This document shows, one piece after another, positions 44,171 to 56,100 of a DNA stretch of 63,174 bases; the stretch's first letter is position 1, and the number at the start of each line of letters is the position of its first letter. This stretch comes from Verrucomicrobiales bacterium (GTDB lineage: Bacteria > Verrucomicrobiota > Verrucomicrobiia > Verrucomicrobiales > DEV007). Under the pieces are notes generated by a model. The model was not told the origin of the DNA. It made no database searches and saw only the letters and a program-made list of their open reading frames with translations. The translations under genes and the position numbers were made by a program. The DNA lies in the NCBI GenBank assembly GCA_029233965.1, contig JARGOP010000014.1:25950-89123 (forward strand). Reading direction: 5' to 3'.

Positions 44171-44893
44171 ATGGATTCTGACCCGGAAAAGGGAATCCGC
44201 CTGAACAAGTTCCTGGCCTCTTGCGGGGTCGGCTCCCGGAGAGGTGTCGAAAAACTGATTCAGGAAGGTCGCGTTGAGATCAACGGGAAAATGGTCCTCG
44301 ATCTCAGTACCCGCGTCGTCCCTGATGATCACGTCAAATGCGACGGAAAGCTCCTCCAGGAGAAATCGCCGCTGACACTCGTTCTGAATAAACCGATCGG
44401 CTTCCTCTGCACCCGGGATGACCCTGAGCGGCGCAAGACGATCTATGAGCTGATCCCCCGCAAGTTTGAGTTTCTCACCTATGTCGGCCGACTTGACTAC
44501 AACAGCTCAGGTCTGATTATCATGACCAACTCAGGTGAGTTAACCGAGCATCTCACTCATCCCCGATTTCATGTTGAGAAAGAGTATGAGGTGACCCTGG
44601 AGCATCCTTTCGACGAAGAGCAGACCTTTAAACTGCTCGAAGGAATTCACATGACTGAAGGACTCGCCAAAGCCGAGTCGGTGAAGTTTGAAACGAGGCG
44701 CCGACTTCGCATGGTCCTGACCCAGGGATACAATCGTCAAATTCGACGCATGTTTTCAAAGCTGGGATACAAGGTGAAACGACTGGAGCGCATCCGAATC
44801 GGCAATCTGACCCTTCCCGCCCTCTCGACAGGAGAGTATCAGATTTTGAACCACCGTGAAATTGAACTCGCGGCAGCAAGGCGAAAACCCTAG
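44171..44893 (+). CDS. rluB: Pseudouridine synthase of the RsuA/RluB/RluF family
   Basis: Encodes 240 residues: an S4 RNA-binding domain (about 9-70, IRLNKFLASCGVGSRRGVEKLI) and a catalytic domain with the nucleophilic Asp in GRLDYNSSGLIIMTN, plus LTQGYNRQIRRMFSKLGYKVKRLERIRIG near the end. It isomerises uridines in rRNA; the exact site (RluB for 23S 2605, or RsuA for 16S 516) cannot be told from the sequence. Its stop overlaps the convergent SGNH-like gene by 4 bases. Confidence 0.9.
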   Translation: MDSDPEKGIRLNKFLASCGVGSRRGVEKLIQEGRVEINGKMVLDLSTRVVPDDHVKCDGKLLQEKSPLTLVLNKPIGFLCTRDDPERRKTIYELIPRKFEFLTYVGRLDYNSSGLIIMTNSGELTEHLTHPRFHVEKEYEVTLEHPFDEEQTFKLLEGIHMTEGLAKAESVKFETRRRLRMVLTQGYNRQIRRMFSKLGYKVKRLERIRIGNLTLPALSTGEYQILNHREIELAAARRKP

Positions 44894-47103
44894 TATATCC
44901 GGACCGACCAGCTCGGCACGGGCTGGCGGGAGAGTCGGAGAGTAGAGAGCGAGCGGGCGTCCTCTTCCGGGAACCCGTGAATCGTCTGATTCTCAAATGC
45001 GTAGGTGGGGCTGTGGGTCACAAAACGTTTCAGTGCCGGAAAAGGATCGGAAGCATTCGGATTCTCATCCGCCACTGTAATCTCAAGCCGCACTCCCAAC
45101 ATCGATTCCAGGGAATCCAGCGCCCATTCGTGCTGGTGCAGATACGTTCTCGGCACTCGAATTTCGAGCTGCCTCACTCCTTCCGGAGTCGTTTCAAGAA
45201 CGGAAGTGATCCCACGCGGATCGAGGATCATATTGTAGCCGTTTCCGAATGAACCCAACTCGATCGCAGGGGCAAAGCCCGGGCCATCCGTTCCTTTCGT
45301 GAATATCTCAACCGGCCGGATTGCCCCGAAGGTCCCCACTTCGTTCAGGCTCCTTGCGTCGAGAAAGAGCCGCGCCTGCAACGCAGCGCGATCACCGAGA
45401 TCCGGGATGCTCACCCTATCCAGGGAGGCAATGACGTAGAGCGCATTCTCATCCGCATCAAATCGCGCGCTCACACTTGAAGCAGGGCGACGGCGTGCTG
45501 TATCTACCAGCGTGGGAGGAGCGTTGACATAATCTTCCCAACCTCGCATCTCCATCTCCTCTCCCAGAACCAAATCCCTTGTCGCCTCCAGTTCCCTGGC
45601 GAATCGCGTCACATTTCCATCCACTTCAATCTGTATCCAGACGCTCTCCTGGAAGGCGTGCGAATCCTCCGGAGAAAATTGGAACAGGGAGAAGACAGTC
45701 TTGGTTCCCAACGGGGAAACCGAGAAACTGGTGGGCTCCCCGACCCGATCACCCAGCGCTACCTGAAAGGTTCCTGAAACCGGTTTGTCGGAACCGTTAA
45801 CGAGATCCCACTCGACCCGCATCCGGTCCGTGACGTTCACAAACTGCCTCGACTTCCAGACGGCCGTGATCGGTCCGATTCTGACCGGAAGATCCACGAT
45901 CTCGGAACCGTAGGTATCCTCGAGGAAAAAGCTGAATCTTCCGAACTCATCGGAAGGTTCCAACGGAAAAAGAATGTCGGAACCATCTTTCATTTTTCCG
46001 ATAATGGGACGGCGGTAGGTAAACTCAACCTGAGTCATCGCGTTCGCCGGAACGGAAAACCTTTCCGCTGTTTTTTCAGGAATCAATCCATTCCCTGCGG
46101 CGAGAGCACTGACGGTGCCACCCTTCGCCTCAGAGGTCTGATTCTGGATCGCCATCGCGAGTGTCACCGTTCCATTGTCGTTAAACCTCGCCACTCCGGC
46201 ATAAGTGAAATCGGAAAGGCGGGGACCGTCCAGCAGCTCGTCATACATCGAAGCTCCCAGAAAATCGTTCACCTTAAGGGCGGGATGCACTTTCTCACGA
46301 ACATCCAGTTCGGGCCCGTAGTTGAAGATTCTCGATAAGCGGTCCTGTACGATATCGGCGGCGGCCGCAGCTTCCGTATTGGGATCAACACCACCTCCGA
46401 ATTTCGATAAATGCCGCCCCGCATCGATAAAAAGCGTCCCGTTTGCACGGGCCACTTCTTTTGCCGCCATTGCATAAGGACGCGTAATGCCCCACTCGAC
46501 TTCCCCTGCTCCGAAATTCACCAGAGTTGGAGCGAAGACGATCATATCGACCTTCTCACGCCGTCCAATATCGATAATTTCCTGCAACGCCAGCTTGTAG
46601 GTGTCGATTGGAATGCGCCCTAGAGAATCATAGATCCCGAACTGAACGAGAAACAGATCCGGGTTATGAAGGTAGGCATCGGTCCCTGAAGTTCGAAGTC
46701 CAGTGAGGATAGTTCCATCGATGCGGGTCAGATTCTCAAGAGTGATCTCATCGCCAAGGTACCCCGAGCGTTTTGCGGTTCCATTTGGAGGAGGGTTCAA
46801 CAGTCGAACCCCTGCAGGATAGAAAAACTCGCGAGCCAATTGGTCGAGGAAGACTCCGGTATAGGAAAAAAGTGGATTGTTTACCTCCCATGCAGACGGC
46901 AGCGGGGTGTAGCCTCCCATGACACTGTCTCCGATCGCCACGACATGAACGGGATCGCGAGCTTCCAATTTGGGAAACGTTCGCGGCATGTATTGCTTGA
47001 AGCGCTGTCGCTGCTCAAGCGTCAGGGGGTAGTCCGCCCGGACCGGTATCAGGAACACCGTCCCAAACAGGAAAATGGCTGAAAGTGCCACGAAAAATCT
47101 CAT
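44890..47103 (-). CDS. Large exported protein with an SGNH-hydrolase-like domain
   Basis: Encodes 737 residues from the ATG at 47103 (signal peptide MRFFVALSAIFLFGTVFLIPVRA). Residues about 35-270 resemble SGNH/GDSL esterases: VHVVAIGDSVMGGY (block I, Ser of GDS), FLVQFGIYDS (block III-like) and REKVHPALKVNDFLG (block V-like Asp/His, V-HPALK). The remaining 460 residues are beta-rich modules, the last resembling a carbohydrate-binding domain (FDADENALYVIASLDR ... RLFLDARSLNEVGTFG). It may remove acyl groups from a polysaccharide outside the cytoplasm. The block III Asn is replaced (FGIYD), so activity is not certain. Confidence 0.7.
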   Translation of the reverse strand: MRFFVALSAIFLFGTVFLIPVRADYPLTLEQRQRFKQYMPRTFPKLEARDPVHVVAIGDSVMGGYTPLPSAWEVNNPLFSYTGVFLDQLAREFFYPAGVRLLNPPPNGTAKRSGYLGDEITLENLTRIDGTILTGLRTSGTDAYLHNPDLFLVQFGIYDSLGRIPIDTYKLALQEIIDIGRREKVDMIVFAPTLVNFGAGEVEWGITRPYAMAAKEVARANGTLFIDAGRHLSKFGGGVDPNTEAAAAADIVQDRLSRIFNYGPELDVREKVHPALKVNDFLGASMYDELLDGPRLSDFTYAGVARFNDNGTVTLAMAIQNQTSEAKGGTVSALAAGNGLIPEKTAERFSVPANAMTQVEFTYRRPIIGKMKDGSDILFPLEPSDEFGRFSFFLEDTYGSEIVDLPVRIGPITAVWKSRQFVNVTDRMRVEWDLVNGSDKPVSGTFQVALGDRVGEPTSFSVSPLGTKTVFSLFQFSPEDSHAFQESVWIQIEVDGNVTRFARELEATRDLVLGEEMEMRGWEDYVNAPPTLVDTARRRPASSVSARFDADENALYVIASLDRVSIPDLGDRAALQARLFLDARSLNEVGTFGAIRPVEIFTKGTDGPGFAPAIELGSFGNGYNMILDPRGITSVLETTPEGVRQLEIRVPRTYLHQHEWALDSLESMLGVRLEITVADENPNASDPFPALKRFVTHSPTYAFENQTIHGFPEEDARSLSTLRLSRQPVPSWSVRIY

Positions 47104-47149
47104 ATCGTTCAACTGCGGAACCATAAACGACGGGTCCCCCTGATTCCTT

Positions 47150-47184
47150 AGTCAAAGAGTGCTGATTTTCAGCACTCTTTGACT
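47150..47184. terminator. 16-bp perfect hairpin at the end of the megasynthase gene
   Basis: AGTCAAAGAGTGCTGA (47150-47165) and TCAGCACTCTTTGACT (47169-47184) form a perfect stem around a 3-base loop. It lies 12 bases past the stop of the megasynthase gene and before the start of the SGNH-like gene. Neither side has a proper T run, so it may act as an mRNA-stabilising hairpin or factor-dependent terminator. Confidence 0.7.
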
Positions 47185-47195
47185 GATGGAAAAAA

Positions 47196-50100
47196 TCAGG
47201 AAGGTTTCGACGAACCCAAATGCTTCTCCCGGAAGGCGGCAATCCCGTCCTCCGGCAGGAAGAATCCTGCCATCTGCAACTTCGCCGGGGTCACTCCCAG
47301 TTCTTCGAGAAACTCAAAGTGGGCGAGCGCATCTGCATTTTCGAGCGGTCCAACCGTAGGCGCCACGTCCTCACTCAATCCGGTGAGCAGGCTGACGAGA
47401 ACACATCCCGTGATCTCATTCTTATCCCGGCTACTGAGGAACTTCACAAACCTGAACTGGACCGCGTCGTCCATTTCTTCGACTCCTTCGGGAAGATAGA
47501 TGGTTTCCGCAACCACGTCAGTCATCTTGAGTTCACCGCCCGTGGTGAAAAGGATGTCACGCTCCGTCGTGAAACGCCGGATCGCTTCGTCGACGCGGAA
47601 TACGGGTGGGAAACTGTAGTCGACCACCAGAGTGCCCGGCTTCAGTGACTTCACGTTGAGCACGCCGGGAAGGTTCGTCGAAGCAACGACAAGGGATCCT
47701 TCGTATACCTCAGGAGGGAGAGCGCCACCGTTCTTCACAATATCTACCTGTCCTATGAACCCGGCATCACGAACCTGATCGCGGATGCGACTCATCTGAT
47801 CGTCGGTCTGGTAAGGATCGCAAAGGATGAGATGCTTGGGATGATCCATAACATCAAGCATCAATCGAAGCGTTCCAAATCCGATCGATCCAAGTCCTAC
47901 AACGGAAACCGTCTCACCTGCGAGCTCACGTTTCGCCTCAGCGAGGATTCCCTCGACAGATTTCACGATTGTCGCCGAGCGGGTCGCGTCACCGGTGGTG
48001 ATCGCCGGAAGCCCCACAGTTCCCTCCATCCACTTCTCGATGTCGCGACCATGATCCGTTGTCGCCGGAATCACTCCGGTGAGCGAAACATTCTTCGCTC
48101 CCGCTTTGCCTGCCATTTCGAGAGCAGCCAGCGTTGCCGACTTAACCGATGCGGGATCTTTGTAGAGATCAGCCTCAAAGCAAGGAAGCATGATCACACC
48201 GATCCTGCCCTGGTTAAGCGTGTAGGTATTGCTGAGGAGTGGCTTCCCGCTGAAAAGACGCTCGGAGATTTCATCCCGCTTCATGCCGGAAATGCCGGCA
48301 AGCACGTCGGGAATGTAAGTGAGAGCAACCGCATCCAGATCAGGCAGTTCATCAACCGCATCTTCCACGTCAATGTGAGCGAGGTCTTCGATATCGATGT
48401 CACCAAGACTCTCCGCAGCTTCCGCCTCGGCGGGAATCCCGGCAGCCGGAGTCTCTCCTTCGAGATAACCCGCCAACTGCTCAATGGTTGGATGAGTCAG
48501 GAAAGCATCCACGGCAAGATCACGCTTAAACGCCTCGGAAACGTCAACGACGATTCGGAGCGCCATGAGCGAATCCCCACCCATCTCGAAGAACTGATCG
48601 GTCACACCGATGTCCTCGGAGTCGAAGTTCCGGCAGAAAATATCCCAGATCTTCTCCTCGGTCTCAGTGCGGGGCTGAACTCTCTCACCGACACTGGCGG
48701 AACCAACCTTCGGCATCGGCAACTGCTTGCGATCAATCTTTTTGTTCGGCGTCAGCGGAAATTCCGAAAGCGCGGCAAAGTAGGCCGGGATATAACTCGC
48801 GGGCAAATTTCCGGAGAGCTGGCCGCGGATCTGAGCAGCGTCGAGAGCGGGACCTTCGCTGATGTAGTATCCAACAAGACCTTCGCCCGTCGGGAGATCC
48901 TCGCGCTTCGTCACGACCGCCTGCTTGATGCCGTCGATCGCCTCCATCTGTGTTTCGATATCTCCGAGTTCCATACGGACTCCGCGAACCTTCACCTGAA
49001 AATCGACGCGGCCGAGGCACTCCAGCTTACCGTCACGATTCCAGCGAGCAAGGTCGCCGGTGCGGTAGATGCGCTGCTTTCCAAGCTCAGGAAGCTCGAT
49101 CTCCCGGAACGCGGCGGCAGTCAACTCGGGCTGATTCCGGTAGCCCCGGGCGAGGCCGTCACCACCGATCCAGAGTTCCCCGGTGAATCCCTGCGGCACG
49201 GGATGATGTTTCGCATCGAGAATGTAGACCTGCGTGTTCGCAATCGGCTTACCGATCGAAATCGCGGCATCCCCTTCTTCGATTTTCTCAACCGCAGACC
49301 AGACGGTTGTCTCAGTCGGACCATAGAGGTTCCAAAGCTCGGCTGCGGAATTCACGAGGGTATTCGCAAGTGTTCGATTCAGAGCCTCGCCACCACAGAA
49401 AATACGCAAATCGCTATTCCCCTCCCAGCCGCTGTCGAGCAGCATCTGCCAGGTTGCAGGCGTCGCCTGCATCACGGTGATGTCCTCCTCATTGAGAAGG
49501 TTCGCGAGGCGTCGCCCATCTTTCACATCCTCAGCCCCTGCCACAACCACGGTCGCACCGGCAAGGAGCGGCAGGAACATTTCGAGAAGCGAGATATCAA
49601 AGGAAAGCGTCGTCACCGCGAGAAGACGATCTTTGCTCGTGAGCCCCGGCGTCTTCTCCATGGAGCGGAGGAAGTTAACCGCAGCACGATGTGGAATCTC
49701 AACCCCCTTCGGTGTTCCTGTCGAACCGGAGGTGTAAATAATGTAGGCAAGCGAGTCGGCACTGAGACCGGTCGACGGAGGCGCTTTCGAAGTGCCTTCG
49801 ATGGCATCGAGGTCGAGAACTCTCCAGTCACCCGACGGCAATGAATCGACAAGGCGTGAGGAAGCCACGAGCGCTTTCGGTGCCGCGTCCACCAGCATCA
49901 TTTCGAGACGCTGCTGCGGGAATTCAGGGTCGAGCGGGATGTAGGTGGCTCCCGCCTTCAGGGCCCCGAGGAGAGCGGTGATCATCTTCGGAGAACGATC
50001 TGCGAGAACACCGACAGTATCACCGGGCTTTACCCCGGCTGCGATGAGATCACGCGCCACACCGTTTGCCTGACGATTCAGAGAACCGTAGGTCATGTGA

Positions 50101-53100
50101 GTTTCGCCGAAGATCACGGCCGTGTCTTCGTCACGGTCCGCGACGACAGTTTCAATCAACTCATGGAGGAGAGCGCTGTCCTCGTAATCCGACTTCGTGT
50201 CGTTAAAGTCCACGAGGACAGTCTTCTCTTCGTCACGGCCAAGCAGGTTGAGTTCCGAGAGACGGACCTCAGGATTTGCAGTGATCTCATTGAGCACCTG
50301 CTCGTAGAGCCCACTGAGTTCCAGAATCGTTGCTTCGTCGAAAAGGTCAGTATTATACTGCCAGCAACCGAAAAGCTGACCGCCCGCTTCTTCGAGCGTG
50401 AGCGTGATCTCAAACTGCGATTGACGCGTCGTGAGGTCGATCGTCTCCATCGAGAGATCACCGACGTGGAAAGTGTGACCGCCCTGACCGATCAGGAATA
50501 CGGCGATGCCGGCTTCGTCGATACCGGGCACCTTCTCCATGGAGAAACTGACCTGGAAAAGCGGAGAGCGCCCCGGATCGCGCGGGACCTTAAGACGGTC
50601 GACCATGCGGGCCAGCGGATACTGCTGGTTTTCCAGCGCTCCGTTGACACGGCGACTGTTGCTCGAAAGGAATTCAGCTACTGTTGGATCGTCCTCGACC
50701 GTGCTTCGAACCGGAACCGGATTGATGTAGTAACCCACCGTGCTCCGAAGCTCAGGCTGCGTCCGTCCCGCAAGAGGAACACCGATCACGATGTCATCCT
50801 GCTGGCAGTAGCGGTGCATGAGAATATCATAGGCCGACAAGAGAGTCGTAAAGAGCGTCACATTGTTCGCTTTCGCCAACTGATCGACCGACTCGGTCAA
50901 CTCTTCGCCAAACTGGAAGCCCAGAGTGCCGCCGTTAAAGGTCTGAATCGCCGGACGCGGGCGGTCCGTAGGAAGATCAAGAACACTCGGCGCCCCGGCA
51001 AGATGCTCCTGCCAGAACTCGTACATCTTCTCTCCCGCCTCGCTTTCGAGGTGTGCTTTCTCCCAAGTGACGAAATCAGCATAGGTTGCTTCGACAGGCT
51101 CAACCTGTGGAGTCCGGCCGGCCTTCGCGGAGAAATAGTACTCGATGAGATCCTGAATCACGACCGCCACCGACCAGGCGTCGGAGACAATATGATGCAT
51201 TGTCAGGAGAGCCACATGCGCTTCGTCCGCAGTGCGGAAAAGCTCGAGTCGCACCACGGGACCACGCTCCAGGTTGAAGGGACGACTCGCGTGCTCGCTG
51301 ATCGTCTTCTTCAACTGCTCGTCATCGAGAGAGGTGCAATCGTGCTCACGGAAATCAACGGTACGACCTTTGTGAACGACTTGCATCGGCTCTCCGTCCT
51401 TCGTCGTGAACGTCACGTCGATAAGGGGATGACGCTCGAAGAGAAGCGAGAACGCCGTCTTCATTGCATCAATGTCAAGCAACGGGCGGAACTTACCTGA
51501 GAAGTTCAAATTGTAGGCCGATGAGTTCGGCGCGAGGCGGTTCAGGAACCAGAGTGCTTTCTGACCTTCCGAAAGCGGGAAGACGTCAGGCATCACTCCG
51601 GTGGCCTCGAATTCGACAAGGCTTGCGGCATCAATACCGGCTCCAGGACCGGCAGCTCCGCCACCGGATTCGAGCAGTTTCTCAAGCACCGGCTCGGAAA
51701 GATCGCGAATGTTCGGGCCGTTAAGAACGGATCCCATCGGCATCGTCATGCCCAGTTTTTCCTCGATCCGGTTCACGAGCTCAATCGCCATGAGTGAGTC
51801 GAGTCCGAGGTTGGTCAACGGCGTATCTTTGTCGAGACGCGCGGCATCGGTGCCCAGAACCGCGCCGACCTGAGCCGCAATGAGATCTTCGACCATGCCC
51901 ATGCGCTTGTCGGCGGGCGCTTCGAGAATCCGGGCAGCCATGGAATCACCGCCACCCGAGCTTGAGCGAGGGACCACAGGGAGGAACATATTCGACCCCC
52001 CGACGGAAGGACTGAAACGGCTCAGAGCCTGCCAGTCGCATCGTGCCGCACCAAGTTGATAGATATCGGACGGCACACCGAGACTGAAGAGATAAAGCGT
52101 CTCTTCGATATTCGTCGCACCAAGTCCAACGAGTTCGAGATACTGCTGGGTCTTCTCGTTCCGTGCGACAAATCCGGCTCCTTCGATCGCACCCCAGTTG
52201 AAGGTCAGCGAAGGAAGACCCATCGAACGACGATGATGCGAAAGCTGATCGAGGAAAACGTTTCCGGCGTTGTAGTTCGACTGCTTCACTGCGCCGATGA
52301 ACGCGGAGAAGGAGGAGAAGTTGATGAAGTGCTCAAGCGGAATGTCGAGGGTCGCTTCATGCAGGTTCCACGCACCGAGCATTTTCGGAAGGAGCACACT
52401 GTCGAAGCGCTCCGTATCGAGTTCCTTGAGAAACTCGTCGTCCAGGACCATGGCCCCGTGAATAACGCCAATGAGCGGGAAATCAGACTTCTGAACCTCG
52501 GCAACGATGCGGTCGATATCGGCACGACTCGTGACGTCGCCGCGAGCATCCATGATGTTCGCGCCGGCTGCGGTAAGCTTGGCGATCTTCTCCTGAGCGT
52601 CTTCCTTCGGTCCGGAGCGACTCATGAGGGCGAAGCTGCGCGCTCCGTTGGCCATCATCCACCCGGCCAGCTCAAGGCCGAAACCACCGGCACCACCGGT
52701 AATGAGATAGGTTCCGTCACTGCGGAAGCGATGCCCCTCTTCGGTCGGCTGACCGATTTCAATCACGGGGACGTCAAAGTCGAGCACGTTCTTACCGATG
52801 TGCTTACCGGCCGCCATGAAACGGAAAGCTTCGACCACTTCAGTGATCGGAAAGACTTCGTTCGGAAGCGGCACGTAGGACTGGTCGTAGAAGAGCGCTT
52901 CAAGATCGGAGAACATCTTCGCAACGTAAGCCGGCTTGCTCTGCAGGTGCTGCGCGAGGTCAATCACGAAGAAGCTGATATTATTGCGAAGCGGTTCCAG
53001 GCCAATTTTCGAGTTACCATAGACATCCACTTTACCGATCTCCATGTAGCGCCCGAAGGTCTTGAGAACACTGAAATTCTTCGGAATGAAATCACCGGCG

Positions 53101-56100
53101 AGCGAGTTCAGGACCGCGTCGACCCCCTCCCCGTTCGTGATTCGCATGATCTCATCAGCGAACTCAAGCGTCCGTGAATCAAGGACATGATCAACGCCCA
53201 TGTCGACGAGAAGCTGGCGCTTCTCAGGAGTGCCTGCGGTCGAGAACGTGACGAGACCAAGGTGCTTCGCGATCTGGATTGCAGCCTGGCCAACCCCACC
53301 GGTTCCCGCATGAATGAGGATACTCTCCCCTTTTTCCATCCGGGCGAGCTCATTGATTGCGTAATGAGTCGTGAGGAAGACAGTCGGAAGCGTTGCCGCC
53401 TCGACGTGAGTCATCGTGTCAGGCTTCCGGAAAACCATGTCGCGATGAACCGTGACATAGCTGCGGAAACAGTAGGGAGCCATGCCGACAACATTGTCAC
53501 CGACCTTGAGGTCCTTCACATTCGCGCCGACCTTGACGACCGTTCCGGAGAAGTCATCCCCGAACCATTTGAGGTCGACGGGATTACCCGGGTAAATCCC
53601 GAGAGCCTTCATCACATCGCGGAAGTTGATTCCGCCGGCCTTGATCTGAATTTCGATCTCGTCCCCTTCCGGATCGCGACGGGTCGTCTCGTTCAACGAG
53701 AGGTTGGTGAGAATACCGGGCTTGTCGATCTGAAGTCGATAAGGAAGCACCGACCCGTCCTCCTGGACCGCGTTGCGGGTGCGGGGAGGAAAGTCCTCGG
53801 ACTTGATGCGATGCACCCGTCTTGCGTAACGACCGTTTCCGCGAAATGCGAGTTCGTGCTCTCCATCGGAGTGGAGCAACTCAGCGGCGAGATCCTCGAG
53901 TTCGAAAGCGTTCTCGTTCGGATCGAGATCGATCTGCCCCCAGCAGTATTCCGCCTGCTCATTGTTTGCGACACGGAGCAGGCCCGTGATCGGAGAGGAA
54001 GCGAGACCCGGAAGAGCCTCCCCGCGAATCACCGGCATCGTGCCCCGGGTCAGAAATGTAAAGTTCGGCTTCTGAGACCATTCACGGCTCGTGGCCAATT
54101 TGAAGAACTCGTGGGCAAAACGCACCCCCGTGTCCTGGGCTGCATTCAAGACATCGAGAGTCAACTCATCCGCTCTCGGATGATCGAGTGCCAGGGTCGA
54201 AACGAAACGCTTGAGCATGAGTCCCTCTTCATCGATGGCATCGAAAGCCGCTTCAATCTCAGCAATCGTCCCGCCGACAAGGCGCGGCTCCACTTCATCG
54301 GTTTCGAGCTTTCCGAGAAGTTTCTCCCCGAGACCGGAGGCATCCTTAGTGATGAGGATGATAGACTTCGCCGCAGCTTTCTCTTCCACCACTTCCGCAT
54401 CAATGACCTCGCCGTCATCCAACTCCTCAGGAGCCGGCTCGACCGGATCGGGTGCGCGGGCTATCAAGCAGGCCTGCTGGTTCTGCTTCGGATCCTCCGA
54501 ACTGATAAAACTATCGACACCGCGATAGCCGAGACCCGTGAGGAAGGAAATCCACTCCTCGCGGGAAAGAAGCGCAGAATCTTTCCGAAGATCAGTGTCT
54601 TTGAAACGCCACCAACCGGGAAGGAGACCGAAGACGTTATCGAGTGCGGCCCGGCGCCAGGTCACCTCGAGGAACATAAGGATTCCGTTCGGTGCGAGAG
54701 CACGCTGGAGATTCCGGAAAGTGACTCTTAAATCCTCCGTCGCGTGGATCACGTTGGACGCAAGAATGATATCAAAATGATGAGGATCAAACCCCTGAAG
54801 CTCAGGGTCCTTCTCACAATCGAACATCTTGTATTCAACGAAAGGATAGTCCTCGCCGAAGCGGTCTTCGGCGGCCTGAAGAAAGAGCGGACCATTGTCT
54901 GTGAAAACATATTCAGTCCGATCCGAGGGGAAAAGAGAAAGCAAATTACTCGTCAGAGAGCCGGTTCCCGCACCCACCTCAAGCACGCGAATAGCACGCC
55001 GCTCAGGAAGATTGGCCACCGCCGCAACGAGGGCATCACGAATCTGATCGTTAATGACCGGAAAGTCAGCTCCTTCCCGATAGAAGCGCTCCATGATGCG
55101 GGACGAACCACCGGGGAAAAGCACCTCAAGAGGATCCGTTTCTCCACTGAGAACTTCGGCGAGGTTCGGCCCGGAGAGACGCTGAAGCTCCGCTTCCGAA
55201 GCAAACTCCGGCATGTCCTCGGCCAGCTTGTCAAGATACGGCAGGGCATCTTCGTCGCCCGGAACTTCGATGACCTCCCACTCCTGATCACTCGATTGCT
55301 TGAGGAAACCGCCCTCTTCCAGAGCCGTGAACTGCCCGCGCACCAGCTTTGCATGCTGATCCGCAATCGCGAGATCCGCCATGAGGCCTTCAACCGTTAC
55401 CTTGTCGCCTTCCTTCGGATCCCATCCGAGTTGGAAGTAGGCATTGATGATGAACTGACGGGAAATCTCGTCGAGAGCGGGAAGGAAGGTGGCGTAGTGA
55501 TTCGCGAGGCCGCGTTCCCGGTAATACTTCGGAAGCTCACGATTCGCCGCAGCCACGAGTTCTTTCGGATCCGGAATATTGGCATCGCCATCCTCACGGG
55601 TCCCCTTGAGACGGGCAAGCTCCCAGCGGGCCTGATAAAGACACTTCTCGAGATCGTCCGTATTGCTTTGCTCAACCCGATCCGCCCGGAAGCCATAAAT
55701 CTCTGCGACGAGATCGCCGGCGTCGTTGTAGACATCGATATCTGCGATGATGTATTCGCGATCGTTGTCGGAATTCACTTTCGCATGCCCCCAGAGACGA
55801 AGCGGAGGGCGCTCCACATGAAGGCGGATACTGCGGATCGCGGCAGGAAGATAGAAATAATCCCGGGCGTTGGCCCCGTCGGGAATGACCTGCCCACCCT
55901 TCACGGTGTGGAAACAGGCATCAAGAACGGCCGGATGAAAGTGATGATCCGGAATGGTGTCATAGAGACCCTCCGGCGCAACGATTTCAGCAAGACACTC
56001 ACCGTCTTTTCTCCAGACATTTCGAAGGTGCTGAAAGAGAGGGCGGAACTGGTAGCCGGCCTCTTCGTAATCCTCATAGTATTCCTCGTGATCGAAGTGA

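Noticed and set aside
47208-48329. C-terminal megasynthase domain as an ordinary SDR-type thioester reductase (TD)
   Set aside because: TD domains begin with GxTGFLG and have a Tyr-x-x-x-Lys site; neither is found. The GxGxxG loop is in the middle of the domain (3780-3785), after about 145 residues.
47832-49844. Long plus-strand open frame of 670 codons opposite the megasynthase
   Set aside because: It is a shadow of the GC-biased coding strand; the translation is rich in Arg, His and Glu without any domain, and the minus-strand protein is complete and motif-rich there.
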